Origin: Methylocella tundrae
Lineage (GTDB): Bacteria > Pseudomonadota > Alphaproteobacteria > Rhizobiales > Beijerinckiaceae
Assembly (NCBI RefSeq): GCF_901905185.1
Contig: NZ_CABFMQ020000084.1
Coordinates: forward strand, 1-55,790
Reading direction: 5' to 3'
Length of the DNA stretch: 55,790 nucleotides
The notes under the pieces are model-generated. The model was not told the DNA's origin. It saw nothing but the letters and a program-made list of their open reading frames with translations, and searched no databases. A program made the position numbers and the translations under genes. Position 1 is the first letter of the stretch. Each line of letters opens with the position of its first letter. Shown here one piece after another: positions 18,525 through 27,444 of this stretch.

Positions 18525-18854
18525 ATGCTCACAGCGGCACAGTTGCGAGCCGCCCGCGCGCTTCTTGGGATCGACCAGCGCCGCCTGGCCGAGCTGTCGG
18601 ACCTGTCAGTCCCGACGATCCAACGAATGGAGGCCAGCGAAGGGATGATCCGGGGCAATGTCGATTCCTTAATGAAATTGGTTGGGGCTCTAGACGCGGC
18701 GGGAATCGAGCTGATCGGCGACGGCGCCACTAGCCCAGGCGGGGGACGAGGCGCACGGCTCAAAGCCTCCGCCCGTAAGGACGCCGCGACCGGTACGCAA
18801 ACCTATTCCCCTGAGCCGCGGCAAATGGCCGTCTCCCGCGCGCGGGAAAGGTAA
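18525..18854 (+). CDS. XRE-family HTH regulator
   Basis: 109 residues. The first 62 form a helix-turn-helix of the XRE class (AAQLRAARALLGIDQRRLAE, then LSVPTIQRMEAS), followed by GIELIGDGATSPGGGRGARLK, a common tail in small alphaproteobacterial XRE proteins. The last 30 residues are basic and unconserved. The stop lies 4 bases before the start of the HyfB-like gene, so it probably heads that operon and may autoregulate through the dyad at 18430-18444. Confidence 0.85.
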   Translation: MLTAAQLRAARALLGIDQRRLAELSDLSVPTIQRMEASEGMIRGNVDSLMKLVGALDAAGIELIGDGATSPGGGRGARLKASARKDAATGTQTYSPEPRQMAVSRARER

Positions 18855-18858
18855 CTCT

Positions 18859-20886
18859 ATGCCGCTCATGGCCGCACTTTCGCCCGTGGTCGGGCTCATT
18901 TGCGTCGGCGCCTTTTTCGCCGCCGCCGTCCTCGCCATCCCAATCTGCCGCTGGAAAAGCGCCGCGCCGATCATTTATGGCGCGTGCCTCGCGATCTCGC
19001 TGGCCGGGCTCGCCAACGCCCTTATCCGCCTTCTTTCCAGCGCGCCCGCTCTCGACGTCGTCCTGCCTTTGGGGCTGCCCTGGCTCGGCGCGCATTTCCG
19101 CATCGACGCACTCTCCGCCTTCTTCCTCGCCGTCATCAACATGGGCGGCGCCGCGGCCTCCCTCTATGGCGTCGGCTATGGCCGGCATGAGCGCGAACCG
19201 CAGCGCGTACTGCCGTTTTTCCCGGCCTTTCTCGCCGGCATGAACCTTGTTCTGCTGACCGACGACGCCTTCAGCTTCCTGCTCGCCTGGGAGTTCATGT
19301 CGCTGGCGTCCTGGGCGCTCGTGATGGCGCATTCCCGCGATCCCGAGAATGCGCGCGCGGGCTACGTCTATATCCTCATGGCGAGCTTTGGCGCGCTAGC
19401 CCTCCTTCTCGCCTTCGGCCTGCTGGCCGGCGCCGACGGCGGATACGCCTTTGCGGCGATCCGCGCCCATACAGGGTCGACGCTGCGAACCGCGCTCGTC
19501 CTTGGCCTCGTCCTGCTCGGCGCCGGATCCAAGGCCGGGCTCGCGCCGCTCCATGTCTGGCTGCCGCTCGCTCATCCGGCGGCGCCGAGCCATGTTTCCG
19601 CGCTGATGAGCGGCGTCATGACCAAAGTCGCAGTCTACGCCTTCATCCGGATCGTTTTCGATCTGCTCGGGCCGGCGTCCTGGTGGTGGGGCCTGCCGGT
19701 CCTCGCCATCGGCGGCGGGACGGCGGCGCTCGGCATCCTCTATGCGCTGATCCAGACCGATCTGAAGCGCGTCCTCGCCTATAGCACGATCGAGAATATC
19801 GGCGTCATTTTCGTCGCTCTCGGCCTCGCCATAGCCTTCGAGGCCAACGCCTTTCACGCCGCCGCCGCCCTCGCGCTGACGGCGGCGCTGTTCCATGTCT
19901 TCAACCACGCACTGTTCAAGAGCGTGCTGTTTTTCGGCGCCGGCGCCGTGCTGACCGCGACCGGCGAGCGCCAGATGGATCGCCTCGGCGGCCTTATCCA
20001 CAGGATGCCGGTTACGAGCTTCCTGTTCCTGATTGCCTGCGCCGCCATTTCGGCGCTGCCGCCGCTCAATGGCTTCGCCTCCGAATGGCTGGTGTTTCAG
20101 GCCATTCTGCTCAGCCCACAATTGCCGGAATGGGGTTTGAAGCTGCTGGTGCCGGCGGTCGGCGCCCTGCTCGCTCTGTCGGCGGCGCTGGCGGCGGCCT
20201 GCTTCATTCGCGTCTTCGGCATCGTCTTCCTCGGCCGGCCGCGCTCGGGGCCGGCGGAGACCGCCATTGAAACCGATCGCTGGTCGCTCGGCGCCATGGC
20301 CGCGCTCGCGGCCCTTTGCGTCCTCGCCGGAATCCTGCCGGGGTTTGTGATCGACGGCGTCGCCCCGGTCGTCGACGCGCTGGCCGGCGCGCGAATGCCG
20401 GCGCAATCCAGCCTGCAATGGCTCTCGATCGTGCCGGTCGCGGAAAGCCGCAGCTCCTATAACGGCCTTCTCGTCTTCATCTTCATCGCGGCGTCGGCGG
20501 CGCTCGCCGCCTACGCCATCCATCGCTTCGCCTCCAAGGCCGTGCGCCGCGCGCCTGCCTGGGACTGCGGCTATCCGGACGCGAGCCCAATGACGCAATA
20601 TTCGGCGGGCAGTTTCGCGCAGCCGACCCGCCGCGTCTTCGGCTCCGTCGTCTTCCGGGCGAGCGAGCACATCGACATGCCGGCGCCCGGAGACATGCGC
20701 CCGGCGCATTTCAGGCTTGAGCTGCATGATCTCGCCTGGGAGCTCATCTACACTCCGATCACGCGCGCCGTCTCCTTCGCGGCGGAGCGCCTGAACCGCC
20801 TGCAGTTCCTCACCATCCGGGTCTATCTCAGCCTCGTCTTTTTCGCCCTCGTGCTTCTCCTGCTGGCGCTCGCCGTATGGCCGTAA
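18859..20886 (+). CDS. hyfB: HyfB-like proton-translocating subunit (Mrp/NuoL family)
   Basis: A 675-residue polytopic protein, about 15 or more hydrophobic spans. It carries the proton antiporter core with the TM-helix blocks typical of HycC/HyfB (EFMSLASWALVMAHSR, KAGLAPLHVWLPLAHPAAPS, DLKRVLAYSTIENIGVI, HVFNHALFKSVLFFGAG). A C-terminal extension has DCGYPDASPMTQYSAGSFAQP, seen in hydrogenase-4/formate hydrogenlyase subunits. Lys and Glu residues within these helices serve proton transfer in the family. First structural gene of a tight six-gene operon; its end overlaps HyfC by 10 bases. Confidence 0.92.
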   Translation: MPLMAALSPVVGLICVGAFFAAAVLAIPICRWKSAAPIIYGACLAISLAGLANALIRLLSSAPALDVVLPLGLPWLGAHFRIDALSAFFLAVINMGGAAASLYGVGYGRHEREPQRVLPFFPAFLAGMNLVLLTDDAFSFLLAWEFMSLASWALVMAHSRDPENARAGYVYILMASFGALALLLAFGLLAGADGGYAFAAIRAHTGSTLRTALVLGLVLLGAGSKAGLAPLHVWLPLAHPAAPSHVSALMSGVMTKVAVYAFIRIVFDLLGPASWWWGLPVLAIGGGTAALGILYALIQTDLKRVLAYSTIENIGVIFVALGLAIAFEANAFHAAAALALTAALFHVFNHALFKSVLFFGAGAVLTATGERQMDRLGGLIHRMPVTSFLFLIACAAISALPPLNGFASEWLVFQAILLSPQLPEWGLKLLVPAVGALLALSAALAAACFIRVFGIVFLGRPRSGPAETAIETDRWSLGAMAALAALCVLAGILPGFVIDGVAPVVDALAGARMPAQSSLQWLSIVPVAESRSSYNGLLVFIFIAASAALAAYAIHRFASKAVRRAPAWDCGYPDASPMTQYSAGSFAQPTRRVFGSVVFRASEHIDMPAPGDMRPAHFRLELHDLAWELIYTPITRAVSFAAERLNRLQFLTIRVYLSLVFFALVLLLLALAVWP

Positions 20887-21833
20887 TCATCGACATCGCC
20901 ATCCAGAACGCGCAGATGCTGCTGGTGCTCGCGCTGGCGCCCCTGCTCATCGGCTTCGTGCGCAAGGCGAAGGCGCGCCTCCTGCGCCGGCGCGGTCCCT
21001 CGCTGCTGCAGCCCTACCGCGACCTCCTGCGCCTTTCGCGCAAGGAGGTCGTCCTCGCCGAAAGCGCCTCCTGGCTGTTCCGCACCATCCCTTATCTGAT
21101 CTTCGCCACGACCTGGGTCGCGGCCTCGCTCGTGCCGACATTCGCCGCGGGCCTCATGTTCAGCTGGTCGGCCGACCTCATCGCGGTGACGGCGCTGCTT
21201 GGCAGCGCGCGCTTCTTTCTGGCGCTCGCGGCGATGGACGCGGGCACCAGTTTCGGCGGCATCGGCTCGAGCCGGGAGATGATGATCGCGACCCTCGCCG
21301 AGCCTGCCATGATCATGATTGTGTTCACGCTCGCCCTCCTCGCGGGCTCGACACAGCTCTCCATCGTCGCCGGCTTCATGCAGTCCCCGGCGGTTGGCCT
21401 GCGCGTTTCGCTCGGTCTCGCGGCGGTCGCGCTGGTGATGGTCGCCATCGCCGAAAACGCGCGCATTCCGATCGACAACCCGGCGACGCATCTTGAGCTG
21501 ACCATGGTGCATGAAGCCATGCTGCTCGAATATTCCGGACGGCACCTCGCCGTCATCGAGCTCGCGTCGTCGTTGAAGCTTCTCCTCTACATGTCGCTCA
21601 TTATCTGCATGTTCGTTCCGTGGGGGCAGGCGCCGCCGGGCTCCAGCGCCGCCGCGCAGTTCGTCGGCGTCGGCGCCTATGTCGGCAAGCTTGCGGTCGG
21701 CTGCGTCCTGCTCGCCCTGTTCGAGACGGCGATCGCGAAAATGCGCGTCTTCCGCGTTTCTGACTTCCTCGGCGCCGCCTTGATGCTTGGCCTGCTAGGA
21801 ACGCTTCTGCTCTTCGTCTCGCGGAGTCTTTAA
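20877..21833 (+). CDS. hyfC: HyfC-like membrane subunit (NuoH/HycD family)
   Basis: 318 residues, roughly eight transmembrane spans. The loop PIDNPATHLELTMVHEAM, close to the membrane surface, is the signature of NuoH/HycD/HyfC proteins, which anchor the peripheral arm to the membrane arm and form the quinone or proton-coupling site. A second conserved block, RRGPSLLQPYRDLLRL, lies near the N-terminus. It overlaps the end of hyfB by 10 bases and ends 2 bases before hyfE. Confidence 0.92.
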   Translation: MAVIIDIAIQNAQMLLVLALAPLLIGFVRKAKARLLRRRGPSLLQPYRDLLRLSRKEVVLAESASWLFRTIPYLIFATTWVAASLVPTFAAGLMFSWSADLIAVTALLGSARFFLALAAMDAGTSFGGIGSSREMMIATLAEPAMIMIVFTLALLAGSTQLSIVAGFMQSPAVGLRVSLGLAAVALVMVAIAENARIPIDNPATHLELTMVHEAMLLEYSGRHLAVIELASSLKLLLYMSLIICMFVPWGQAPPGSSAAAQFVGVGAYVGKLAVGCVLLALFETAIAKMRVFRVSDFLGAALMLGLLGTLLLFVSRSL

Positions 21834-21835
21834 AG

Positions 21836-22498
21836 ATGGGCCATATCGAATTCGACGTCGCTCACCTTTTCGCCGGCGGACTTGTGCTAACGAGCTTCAT
21901 GTTGCTCTATCAGGATCGCCTTTTCGCGCTTCTCAACGTCTTCACCCTGCAGGCCGTCGTGCTCGCCCTGTCGGTGTCGTGGCAGGCCTTTGTCCAGGAC
22001 GCGCCGCATCTTTACGTCACCGCGGCGATCGCGCTGATCTTCAAGGCGATCGTCATACCTGTGGCGCTGCATCGGATCATCATACGTCTTGGCATTCACC
22101 GCGACGTCGAAAACGTCGTCTCCGCCGGTCCCATCATGCTCGCCGGCATGGCGCTCGTCGCGCTCTCCATGGTCGTCATGCTGCGGGTCACCGCCGACGC
22201 TTTCCCGCTGGCGCGCGAGGATCTCGCCTTCTCCCTCTCGGTCATCCTGCTCGGCCTTCTGATGATGGTGACGCGCAATAATGCGGTCAGCCAGATCGTC
22301 GGCTTCATGTCGCTTGAAAACGGCCTAATCCTCGCCGCCACGGGAGCCAAAGGAATGCCGCTGGTCGTCGAGATCAGCGTCGCCTTTTCCGTTCTCATCG
22401 CCTTCATAGTCATCGGCACACTTTTGTTCCGCATCCGCGAACGCTTCGACACCGTCGACGCCGAAGCGCTCGACCGCTTGCGCGAGGGACGGCGATGA
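21836..22498 (+). CDS. hyfE: HyfE-like membrane subunit
   Basis: 220 residues, about seven hydrophobic spans. It matches HyfE of hydrogenase-4, an enlarged relative of NuoK, including TRNNAVSQIVGFMSLENGLI, where the membrane-buried Glu of NuoK-like proteins sits. It forms part of the membrane arm. The last codons overlap the hyfF start (ATGA), so translation is coupled. Confidence 0.88.
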   Translation: MGHIEFDVAHLFAGGLVLTSFMLLYQDRLFALLNVFTLQAVVLALSVSWQAFVQDAPHLYVTAAIALIFKAIVIPVALHRIIIRLGIHRDVENVVSAGPIMLAGMALVALSMVVMLRVTADAFPLAREDLAFSLSVILLGLLMMVTRNNAVSQIVGFMSLENGLILAATGAKGMPLVVEISVAFSVLIAFIVIGTLLFRIRERFDTVDAEALDRLREGRR

Positions 22499-23943
22499 TG
22501 GGGCTTCCACTCAATGGCGTGACCGTCATCCTCGCCATTCCGGCGGTCAGCGCCGTGTTGCTCGGTCTGCTTCCCGGCTTTCGGCTGGCGGCGCGGATCA
22601 ACATGTTCGCCACGCTCCTGACTTTCCTCGCGGCGCTGTCGCTTTTCGTCGCAAAGCCCGCGCCGAGCCATTACATTCTGGTCGACGATCTCAACATCGT
22701 CTTCATCGTGCTGAATACATTCGTCGGCTTCACCACCAGCGTGTTCAGCGCCAGCTACATCGCCCATGAGATCGAGACGGGCCGGCTCAGCGCGGCGCAT
22801 CTGCGCTTCTATCACGCCATGTATCAGGCGCTGATGTTTTCGATGAATCTCGCGCTGGTGACGAACAATATCGGCGTGATGTGGGTGGCGATCGAGATGG
22901 CGACGCTGACCACGGTGCTCATGGTCGGCATATACCGCACCCCCGAAGCGATCGAGGCCGCCTGGAAATATTTTATCCTCGGCAGCGTCGGCATCGCACT
23001 GGCGCTGTTTGGCACCATCCTCGTCTATATGGCCGCCCGTCCGGCCGTCGGCGAGGGCCTCGACGGCATGGTCTGGACCGTGCTAATCGCGCGCGTGCCG
23101 GCCTTCGATCCGGCGCTGCTCAACGTCGCCTTCATTTTCCTCATGCTCGGCTATGGCACCAAGGTCGGCCTCGTCCCGCTGCACGCCTGGCTGCCGGACG
23201 CCCATGCGGAGGGCCCGACGCCGATCTCGGCCGTACTCTCGGGCCTGTTGCTCAATGTCGCCCTCTACGCGGTGCTGCGCTTCAAGCTGCTGCTCGCAGC
23301 CAATCCCGGCGCCATCTCGCCGGGCCCGCTGATGGCGACGCTCGGCCTTCTGTCGCTCGTCTTCGCGGGATTCATGCTGTACCGGCGCAGCGACGTCAAA
23401 CGCATGTTCGCCTATTCCTCGATCGAGCATATGGGCATCATCGTCTTCGCTTTCGGCATTGGCGGCCCGCTCGCCAATTTCGCCGGCCTCCTCCACATGA
23501 CGATGCACAGCCTGACCAAGTCGGCGATCTTCTTCGCCGTCGGCCATATCGCGCAGGTCACCGGCACCCAGCGGATCGCCGACATTCGCGGCCTCACGAC
23601 ATCGCATCCCGAACTCGGTTGGAGCCTCGTCATCGGCGTCATCGCCATCGCCGGCATGCCGCCCTTCGGCGTCTTCATGAGCGAATTTCTGATCGTCAGC
23701 TCGACTTTCGCGCGCGAGCCGCTGCTCGCCATTCCCCTCGTCGGCGGCCTGCTGCTCGCCTTCGGCGCCCTGCTGCTGCGCCTGCAGGGAATGGCCTTCG
23801 GCACGCCCGCCGGCCCCGGCGTCCCGGAGCAGGCGTCCTACCTGCCGATGATCGCGCATTTCGCCCTTGTCCTGATGGCGGGCGTCTATCTGCCGGGGCC
23901 TCTCGTCGCCTGGTTCCAGCACGTCGCCGGCATACTCGGATAG
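22495..23943 (+). CDS. hyfF: HyfF-like proton-translocating subunit (NuoN/M family)
   Basis: 482 residues, about 14 transmembrane spans. Antiporter-like core blocks are LVTNNIGVMWVAIEMATLTT, YGTKVGLVPLHAWLPDAHAE, DVKRMFAYSSIEHMGII and LTKSAIFFAVGHIAQ. Together with hyfB it gives two proton-channel subunits; E. coli Hyf has three (HyfB, D, F), and HyfD is missing here. The stop is 11 bases before the hyfG start. Confidence 0.92.
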   Translation: MMGLPLNGVTVILAIPAVSAVLLGLLPGFRLAARINMFATLLTFLAALSLFVAKPAPSHYILVDDLNIVFIVLNTFVGFTTSVFSASYIAHEIETGRLSAAHLRFYHAMYQALMFSMNLALVTNNIGVMWVAIEMATLTTVLMVGIYRTPEAIEAAWKYFILGSVGIALALFGTILVYMAARPAVGEGLDGMVWTVLIARVPAFDPALLNVAFIFLMLGYGTKVGLVPLHAWLPDAHAEGPTPISAVLSGLLLNVALYAVLRFKLLLAANPGAISPGPLMATLGLLSLVFAGFMLYRRSDVKRMFAYSSIEHMGIIVFAFGIGGPLANFAGLLHMTMHSLTKSAIFFAVGHIAQVTGTQRIADIRGLTTSHPELGWSLVIGVIAIAGMPPFGVFMSEFLIVSSTFAREPLLAIPLVGGLLLAFGALLLRLQGMAFGTPAGPGVPEQASYLPMIAHFALVLMAGVYLPGPLVAWFQHVAGILG

Positions 23944-23954
23944 GAGACGCAACG

Positions 23955-25472
23955 ATGCCGACGCTCGCCGAGACCTTCGCCAGCGCGCTGGCCGTCGAGA
24001 ACCACAGGCCATGGCCGCGCCATGCCGGCGGCTCCGATCTCTGGCATTCGATGGCGGAGCGGGTCGCCGCAGGGCAATGGACGCTGTCGGGGCTCTGGGG
24101 CGACAAGGACGCGGTCCACATGGCCCTGCTTGATGAAGCCGCGCATCAGTTCGCCGTCGTCACGCGCCCGTGCCCAAAGGGCTATTTTCCGTCCATCGGC
24201 CTCAATCATCCGCCAGCCATCCGGCTCGAGCGGGCAATCCACGATCTCTACGGCCTCGAACCGAGGGGGCTTCCCGACCAGCGCCCCTGGCTCGATCACG
24301 GCCGCTGGGGCGTGCGCCATCCCCTTTCCGCCCATCCCAGCCCCACCGTCGCGCCGGAGCCCTATCCGTTCCTGCCTGTCGAGGGGGCGAGCCTCGATCA
24401 GATTCCGGTCGGTCCCGTCCATGCCGGCATCATCGAGCCGGGCCATTTCCGCTTCACCGCCAACGGCGAGGCCGTCGTGCGGCTCGAAGAGCGCCTTGGC
24501 TATGCGCATAAGGGCGTCGACGGCCTGACGACAGGCGCCTCCATCGAACAAGCGGCGAAGCTCGCCGCGCGGACATCGGGCGACAGCACGGTCGCCTATT
24601 CTCTGGCATTCTCGCGGGCGGTCGAGGCGGCGCTGGAAATCGACGTCCCCGTCCGCGCCGTCTGGCTGCGCGCGCTGATGGCCGAACTCGAACGCCTCGC
24701 CAACCATTTCGGCGACATCGGCGCGATCTGCAACGACGTCGCCTTCGCGCTGATGCTCGCCCATTGCGGCGTCCTGCGCGAGCGCGTCCTGCGCACGGCG
24801 GCGGCCTGTTTCGGCCATCGGCTGATGATGGATTGCATCGTGCCGGGCGGCGTCGACGCCGATCTTTCTGCCAAGGGGGCGGCGTTGATCCGCGACCTCA
24901 TCGGCGCCGCGCGTCGCGCCTTTCCGGCGCTCGTCGAGCTTTACGACGACACCGCTTCGCTTCAGGACCGGACCGTGGGCGCCGGCTTCCTTCAGCTCGC
25001 ACTCGCCCGTCAATATGGCTGCGGCGGCTATGTCGGCCGCGCTTCGGGCCGCAATTTCGATGCGCGGCGCGATCTCCCCTATCCGCCCTATGACGCGCTG
25101 AGCTTCACCGTTCCCGTCCGGGAGGATGGCGACGTCAATGCGCGGGTGTGGATCCGCATCCACGAAGTCGAACAGAGCCTCTCGCTGGTCGAACAGATCC
25201 TCGATCGCCTGCTGCGCGCGCCCGGCCCGCTGCGCGCGCCCGTGACGGCGGGCCGGCGCGGCGAAGGCGTCGCGCTCGTCGAGGGGTTTCGCGGCGACAT
25301 TCTCGCAATCGTCCGCATCGACGCGGAGGGGCGCATCGAGCGCTGCCACCTGCGCGATCCGTCCTGGTTTCAGTGGCCCCTTCTGGAAGCGGTCATCGAG
25401 GGCAATATCGTCGCCGACTTTCCGGTCTGCAACAAATCCTTCAACTGCTCCTACTCCGGGGCTGACCTTTAG
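23955..25472 (+). CDS. hyfG: HyfG-like large subunit lacking NiFe cysteine ligands
   Basis: 505 residues: an N-terminal NuoC-like 30-kDa domain (about 25-125) fused to a hydrogenase-large-subunit/NuoD-like domain (about 150-505), the HycE/HyfG layout. In true [NiFe] subunits the first ligand motif is R-x-C-G-x-C at this point; here residues 206-212 read RTSGDST, so both cysteines are replaced. The C-terminal DPCxxC motif is also absent: the end reads CNKSFNCSYSGADL with a single candidate Cys at 498. No protease-processed extension is visible. The subunit therefore cannot hold a NiFe site and matches energy-converting hydrogenase-related (Ehr) complexes rather than hydrogenases. Its redox partner is unknown. 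The ATG at 23955 follows a GGAG ribosome site. Confidence 0.88.
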   Translation: MPTLAETFASALAVENHRPWPRHAGGSDLWHSMAERVAAGQWTLSGLWGDKDAVHMALLDEAAHQFAVVTRPCPKGYFPSIGLNHPPAIRLERAIHDLYGLEPRGLPDQRPWLDHGRWGVRHPLSAHPSPTVAPEPYPFLPVEGASLDQIPVGPVHAGIIEPGHFRFTANGEAVVRLEERLGYAHKGVDGLTTGASIEQAAKLAARTSGDSTVAYSLAFSRAVEAALEIDVPVRAVWLRALMAELERLANHFGDIGAICNDVAFALMLAHCGVLRERVLRTAAACFGHRLMMDCIVPGGVDADLSAKGAALIRDLIGAARRAFPALVELYDDTASLQDRTVGAGFLQLALARQYGCGGYVGRASGRNFDARRDLPYPPYDALSFTVPVREDGDVNARVWIRIHEVEQSLSLVEQILDRLLRAPGPLRAPVTAGRRGEGVALVEGFRGDILAIVRIDAEGRIERCHLRDPSWFQWPLLEAVIEGNIVADFPVCNKSFNCSYSGADL

Positions 25473-25483
25473 GCCGCACGCGC

Positions 25484-25990
25484 ATGCGCAAGATTCTTTT
25501 CGAGAGCATTCTCAAAGGGCCGCTGACCGAAGCCGCGCCCGGCCCTGAGGACGTCGAACTGGCGGCCTACGCGGCGCAGGTCGATCACGCCGCCCGCGCC
25601 CGCCTGGGACGAAGCCTCTCCATTCGCGAGATCGACGCCGGATCGTGCAACGGCTGCGAACTCGAGATCAACGCGCTCTCCAACGCCTTCTACGATCTGG
25701 AGCGCTTCGGCCTCCGCTTCGTCGCCTCGCCGCGTCATGCCGATGTTCTGCTCATTACCGGCCCCGTGGCGAAGAACATGAACGAGGCGCTGCTGCGCAC
25801 CTATCAGGCGACACCGGCGCCAAAATGGGTCGTCGCGGCGGGCTGCTGCGCGCTAGATGGCGGCGTCTTTTCCGGCGGCTACGCCTGCGCCGGCGGCGTT
25901 TCCGCGCTGGTTCCGGTCGACCTCTATATTCCGGGCTGCCCGCCGACCCCGACCGCGCTGCTCAAAGGGCTTATCGCGCTGATGCAATAG
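25484..25990 (+). CDS. hyfI: HyfI-like iron-sulfur subunit (NuoB/HycG family)
   Basis: 168 residues of the small-subunit family that binds the N2-type [4Fe-4S] cluster. The ligands look intact: Cys55 and Cys58 in GSCNGCELEI, Cys121/122 in AAGCCALDGG and Cys152 in YIPGCPPTP. It is the last gene of the operon. No HyfH (NuoI-like ferredoxin) or HyfA gene and no formate dehydrogenase follows, so the electron donor is not encoded here. Confidence 0.92.
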   Translation: MRKILFESILKGPLTEAAPGPEDVELAAYAAQVDHAARARLGRSLSIREIDAGSCNGCELEINALSNAFYDLERFGLRFVASPRHADVLLITGPVAKNMNEALLRTYQATPAPKWVVAAGCCALDGGVFSGGYACAGGVSALVPVDLYIPGCPPTPTALLKGLIALMQ

Positions 25991-26252
25991 CCCTTGAGCC
26001 GCGTCGGAAGTCGTCAGCATTGTAAATTCACGCCCACTATTGCGTCTCATACGATTTCTGAGCAATCGTGGTAAGCTTCGACTGTACGTCTGTTCCTAGG
26101 CGCTTTGGCGTGAGAATTGTGGATCTTTCGTTCTTTTGGGCGCATGCAGATTGCATGAAGCTTATCATGTAGGAAAGATCGACGCTTCCAAATGAGATCC
26201 GACAGCGCTGTCTGGCAATTCACTGAATAGCATTTGCTCACGGTGCTTCATC

Positions 26253-26805
26253 ATTTTGCATACGCGAGGGGCGTTCCGGCGAGGGTGAGACGGATTGCTT
26301 CGAGGGAGCCGATAGAGCGGATGTCGGCATGAAGTGTGACTCCCTACTCGGTGTGGAATCCGTTGGTGATTGTTCGGAACCGGCGCAGTGACGAAATGCG
26401 CGCTCGGAGCCGTTGTTCGTCGCGGGAATGTCGTGGTGCTTACGAAGACGAGGAGATGTTACCTCGTTCTCTTCTTGATCATGCGGTGGAGGTTGACGCC
26501 AGTCTCGCAGGCCGGTGAAAGACGCATGAGTCCGTCGAGGCGGGTATTGAGCCGTGCGGCGTAGATTTTCAGGGTCGTGTCAGCAAGGCTTTGTCGCCGC
26601 CCGATCCGGCAGGCGCGGCCGAGCAGATGCCGAAGCTCGGGCGCGAAAATGTCGTCACCGGCGTCGACATATTGCGCGGCGCGGATGAGATGAGTGAGGC
26701 GGACCTGATTGTCGACTGCCGCCCAGCCCATTTGGCCGCCGTAGCGGTCGGAGACCCAGAAATCGGGCGGGAAGCCGCCAAGGAAGTCCTCCAAACCGCT
26801 ACAAA
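26253..26805 (-). mobile_element. IS66-family transposase, frameshifted C-terminal fragment
   Basis: Minus-strand blocks in order: FPPDFWVSDRYGGQMGWAAV, AARLNTRLDGLMRLSP, LHRMIKKRTR with a stop and shift, then KHHDIPATNNGSERAFRHC, and YADIRSIGSLEAIRLTLAGT near 26260. These are the catalytic core and C-terminus of IS66 TnpC. There are several frameshifts and a short deletion, and both ends are lost. Confidence 0.85.
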
Positions 26806-26821
26806 TGAGAGAAGTTGATAC

Positions 26822-26990
26822 GAGGGACTTGACGCCAAGCGGGCCATTACGGAAGCGTACAAACAATCACAAACCTTCGCTGACCTCCGCCCCGCCGAGA
26901 TCGCCACGGAAATTGCACCGGGCAATCGCGCCGTCCTGCTGGTCGACCAAGCCGGCCGGCACGTGTCGAACCGGCTCATCCTGCCGCATG
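26822..26990 (+). mobile_element. IS630-family transposase fragment
   Basis: The plus-strand reading has IATEIAPGNRAVLLVDQAGR followed by a strand-loop (HVSNRLILPHG), matching the second-Asp region of IS630 transposases (usually VLLxDQAGWH). About 55 codons remain, joined directly to IS66 and IS3 scraps. Confidence 0.7.
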
Positions 26991-27015
26991 GAAGCCCGAC
27001 GCGCGGCAGAGTTCG

Positions 27016-27183
27016 ATGCCGGAGCAAAAGCGTTTTACGCGGGAATTTGAGGAGGAGGCGGTTCGCCTGGTTCGTACGAGCGGGCGGACGCAGCGAGAAG
27101 TTGCGCACGATCTTGGAATCGGGCTGTCGACCCTGGTCCGGTGGATTGCACGCGGCCGGGATCGCTTGATTGAGGCGCCCTGG
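27016..27183 (+). mobile_element. IS3-family OrfA, N-terminal fragment
   Basis: ATG 27016 opens EQKRFTREFEEEAVRLVRTS, then GRTQREVAHDLGIGLSTLVR, the helix-turn-helix of IS3-family OrfA. It breaks at about residue 55, where minus-strand IS30 sequence begins. Confidence 0.85.
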
Positions 27184-27444
27184 TCCGAGGTCAGCAAGCG
27201 CCGCAATTGCTCAGGCAGCCGGGTGATTGTAGCGGCGATGGCGTCCCTAACGGCCTCTGCGCTATGGCCGGCCAGTGCGGGGCCGTTCTTCACACGGGCG
27301 ATGTCGCCGTGACCTTCCATGCGCGGCAGATGCAACAAAATCGTGAAGCGCGTCGTTCGCTCGATCAGCTCGATCTGAACGTCTTTTCCAATGCAGCCAT
27401 CGCAATCTCCCAAGCGGGCGTTGCGACGATCGATTGAATCCGCC
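27184..27444 (-). mobile_element. IS30-family transposase, internal fragment
   Basis: The minus-strand reading includes IGKDVQIELIERTTRFTILL, then LPRMEGHGDIARVKNGPALA and AEAVRDAIAATITRLPEQLR leading to LTSDQGA, characteristic of the IS30 DDE domain. N-terminal part lost; its upstream end 27360-27444 is duplicated at 7344-7428. Confidence 0.82.
27360..27444. repeat. Copy of 7344-7428 (IS30 scrap)
   Basis: Nearly identical to 7344-7428, ending at the same base. It marks two truncations of the same IS30 element at a shared breakpoint. Confidence 0.85.

Noticed and set aside
19396..20727. Minus-strand frame of 443 codons opposite hyfB
   Set aside because: Arg/Glu/Asp-rich shadow of a membrane-protein gene; no family.
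22881..23954. Upstream extension of the hyfG frame through hyfF
   Set aside because: The extension is Arg/His/Pro-rich and out of frame with hyfF; hyfG starts at ATG 23955 with its own ribosome site and conserved N-terminus.
23886..25349. Minus-strand frame of 487 codons opposite hyfG
   Set aside because: Shadow of the large subunit.
18859..25990. Functional formate hydrogenlyase or hydrogenase-4
   Set aside because: NiFe ligand cysteines are absent from the large subunit, and hyp, hyfA, hyfH and fdh genes are missing.
25991..26252. Minus-strand 64-codon frame after hyfI
   Set aside because: No motif, no ribosome site, atypical composition; could be an IS end but no inverted repeat was confirmed.
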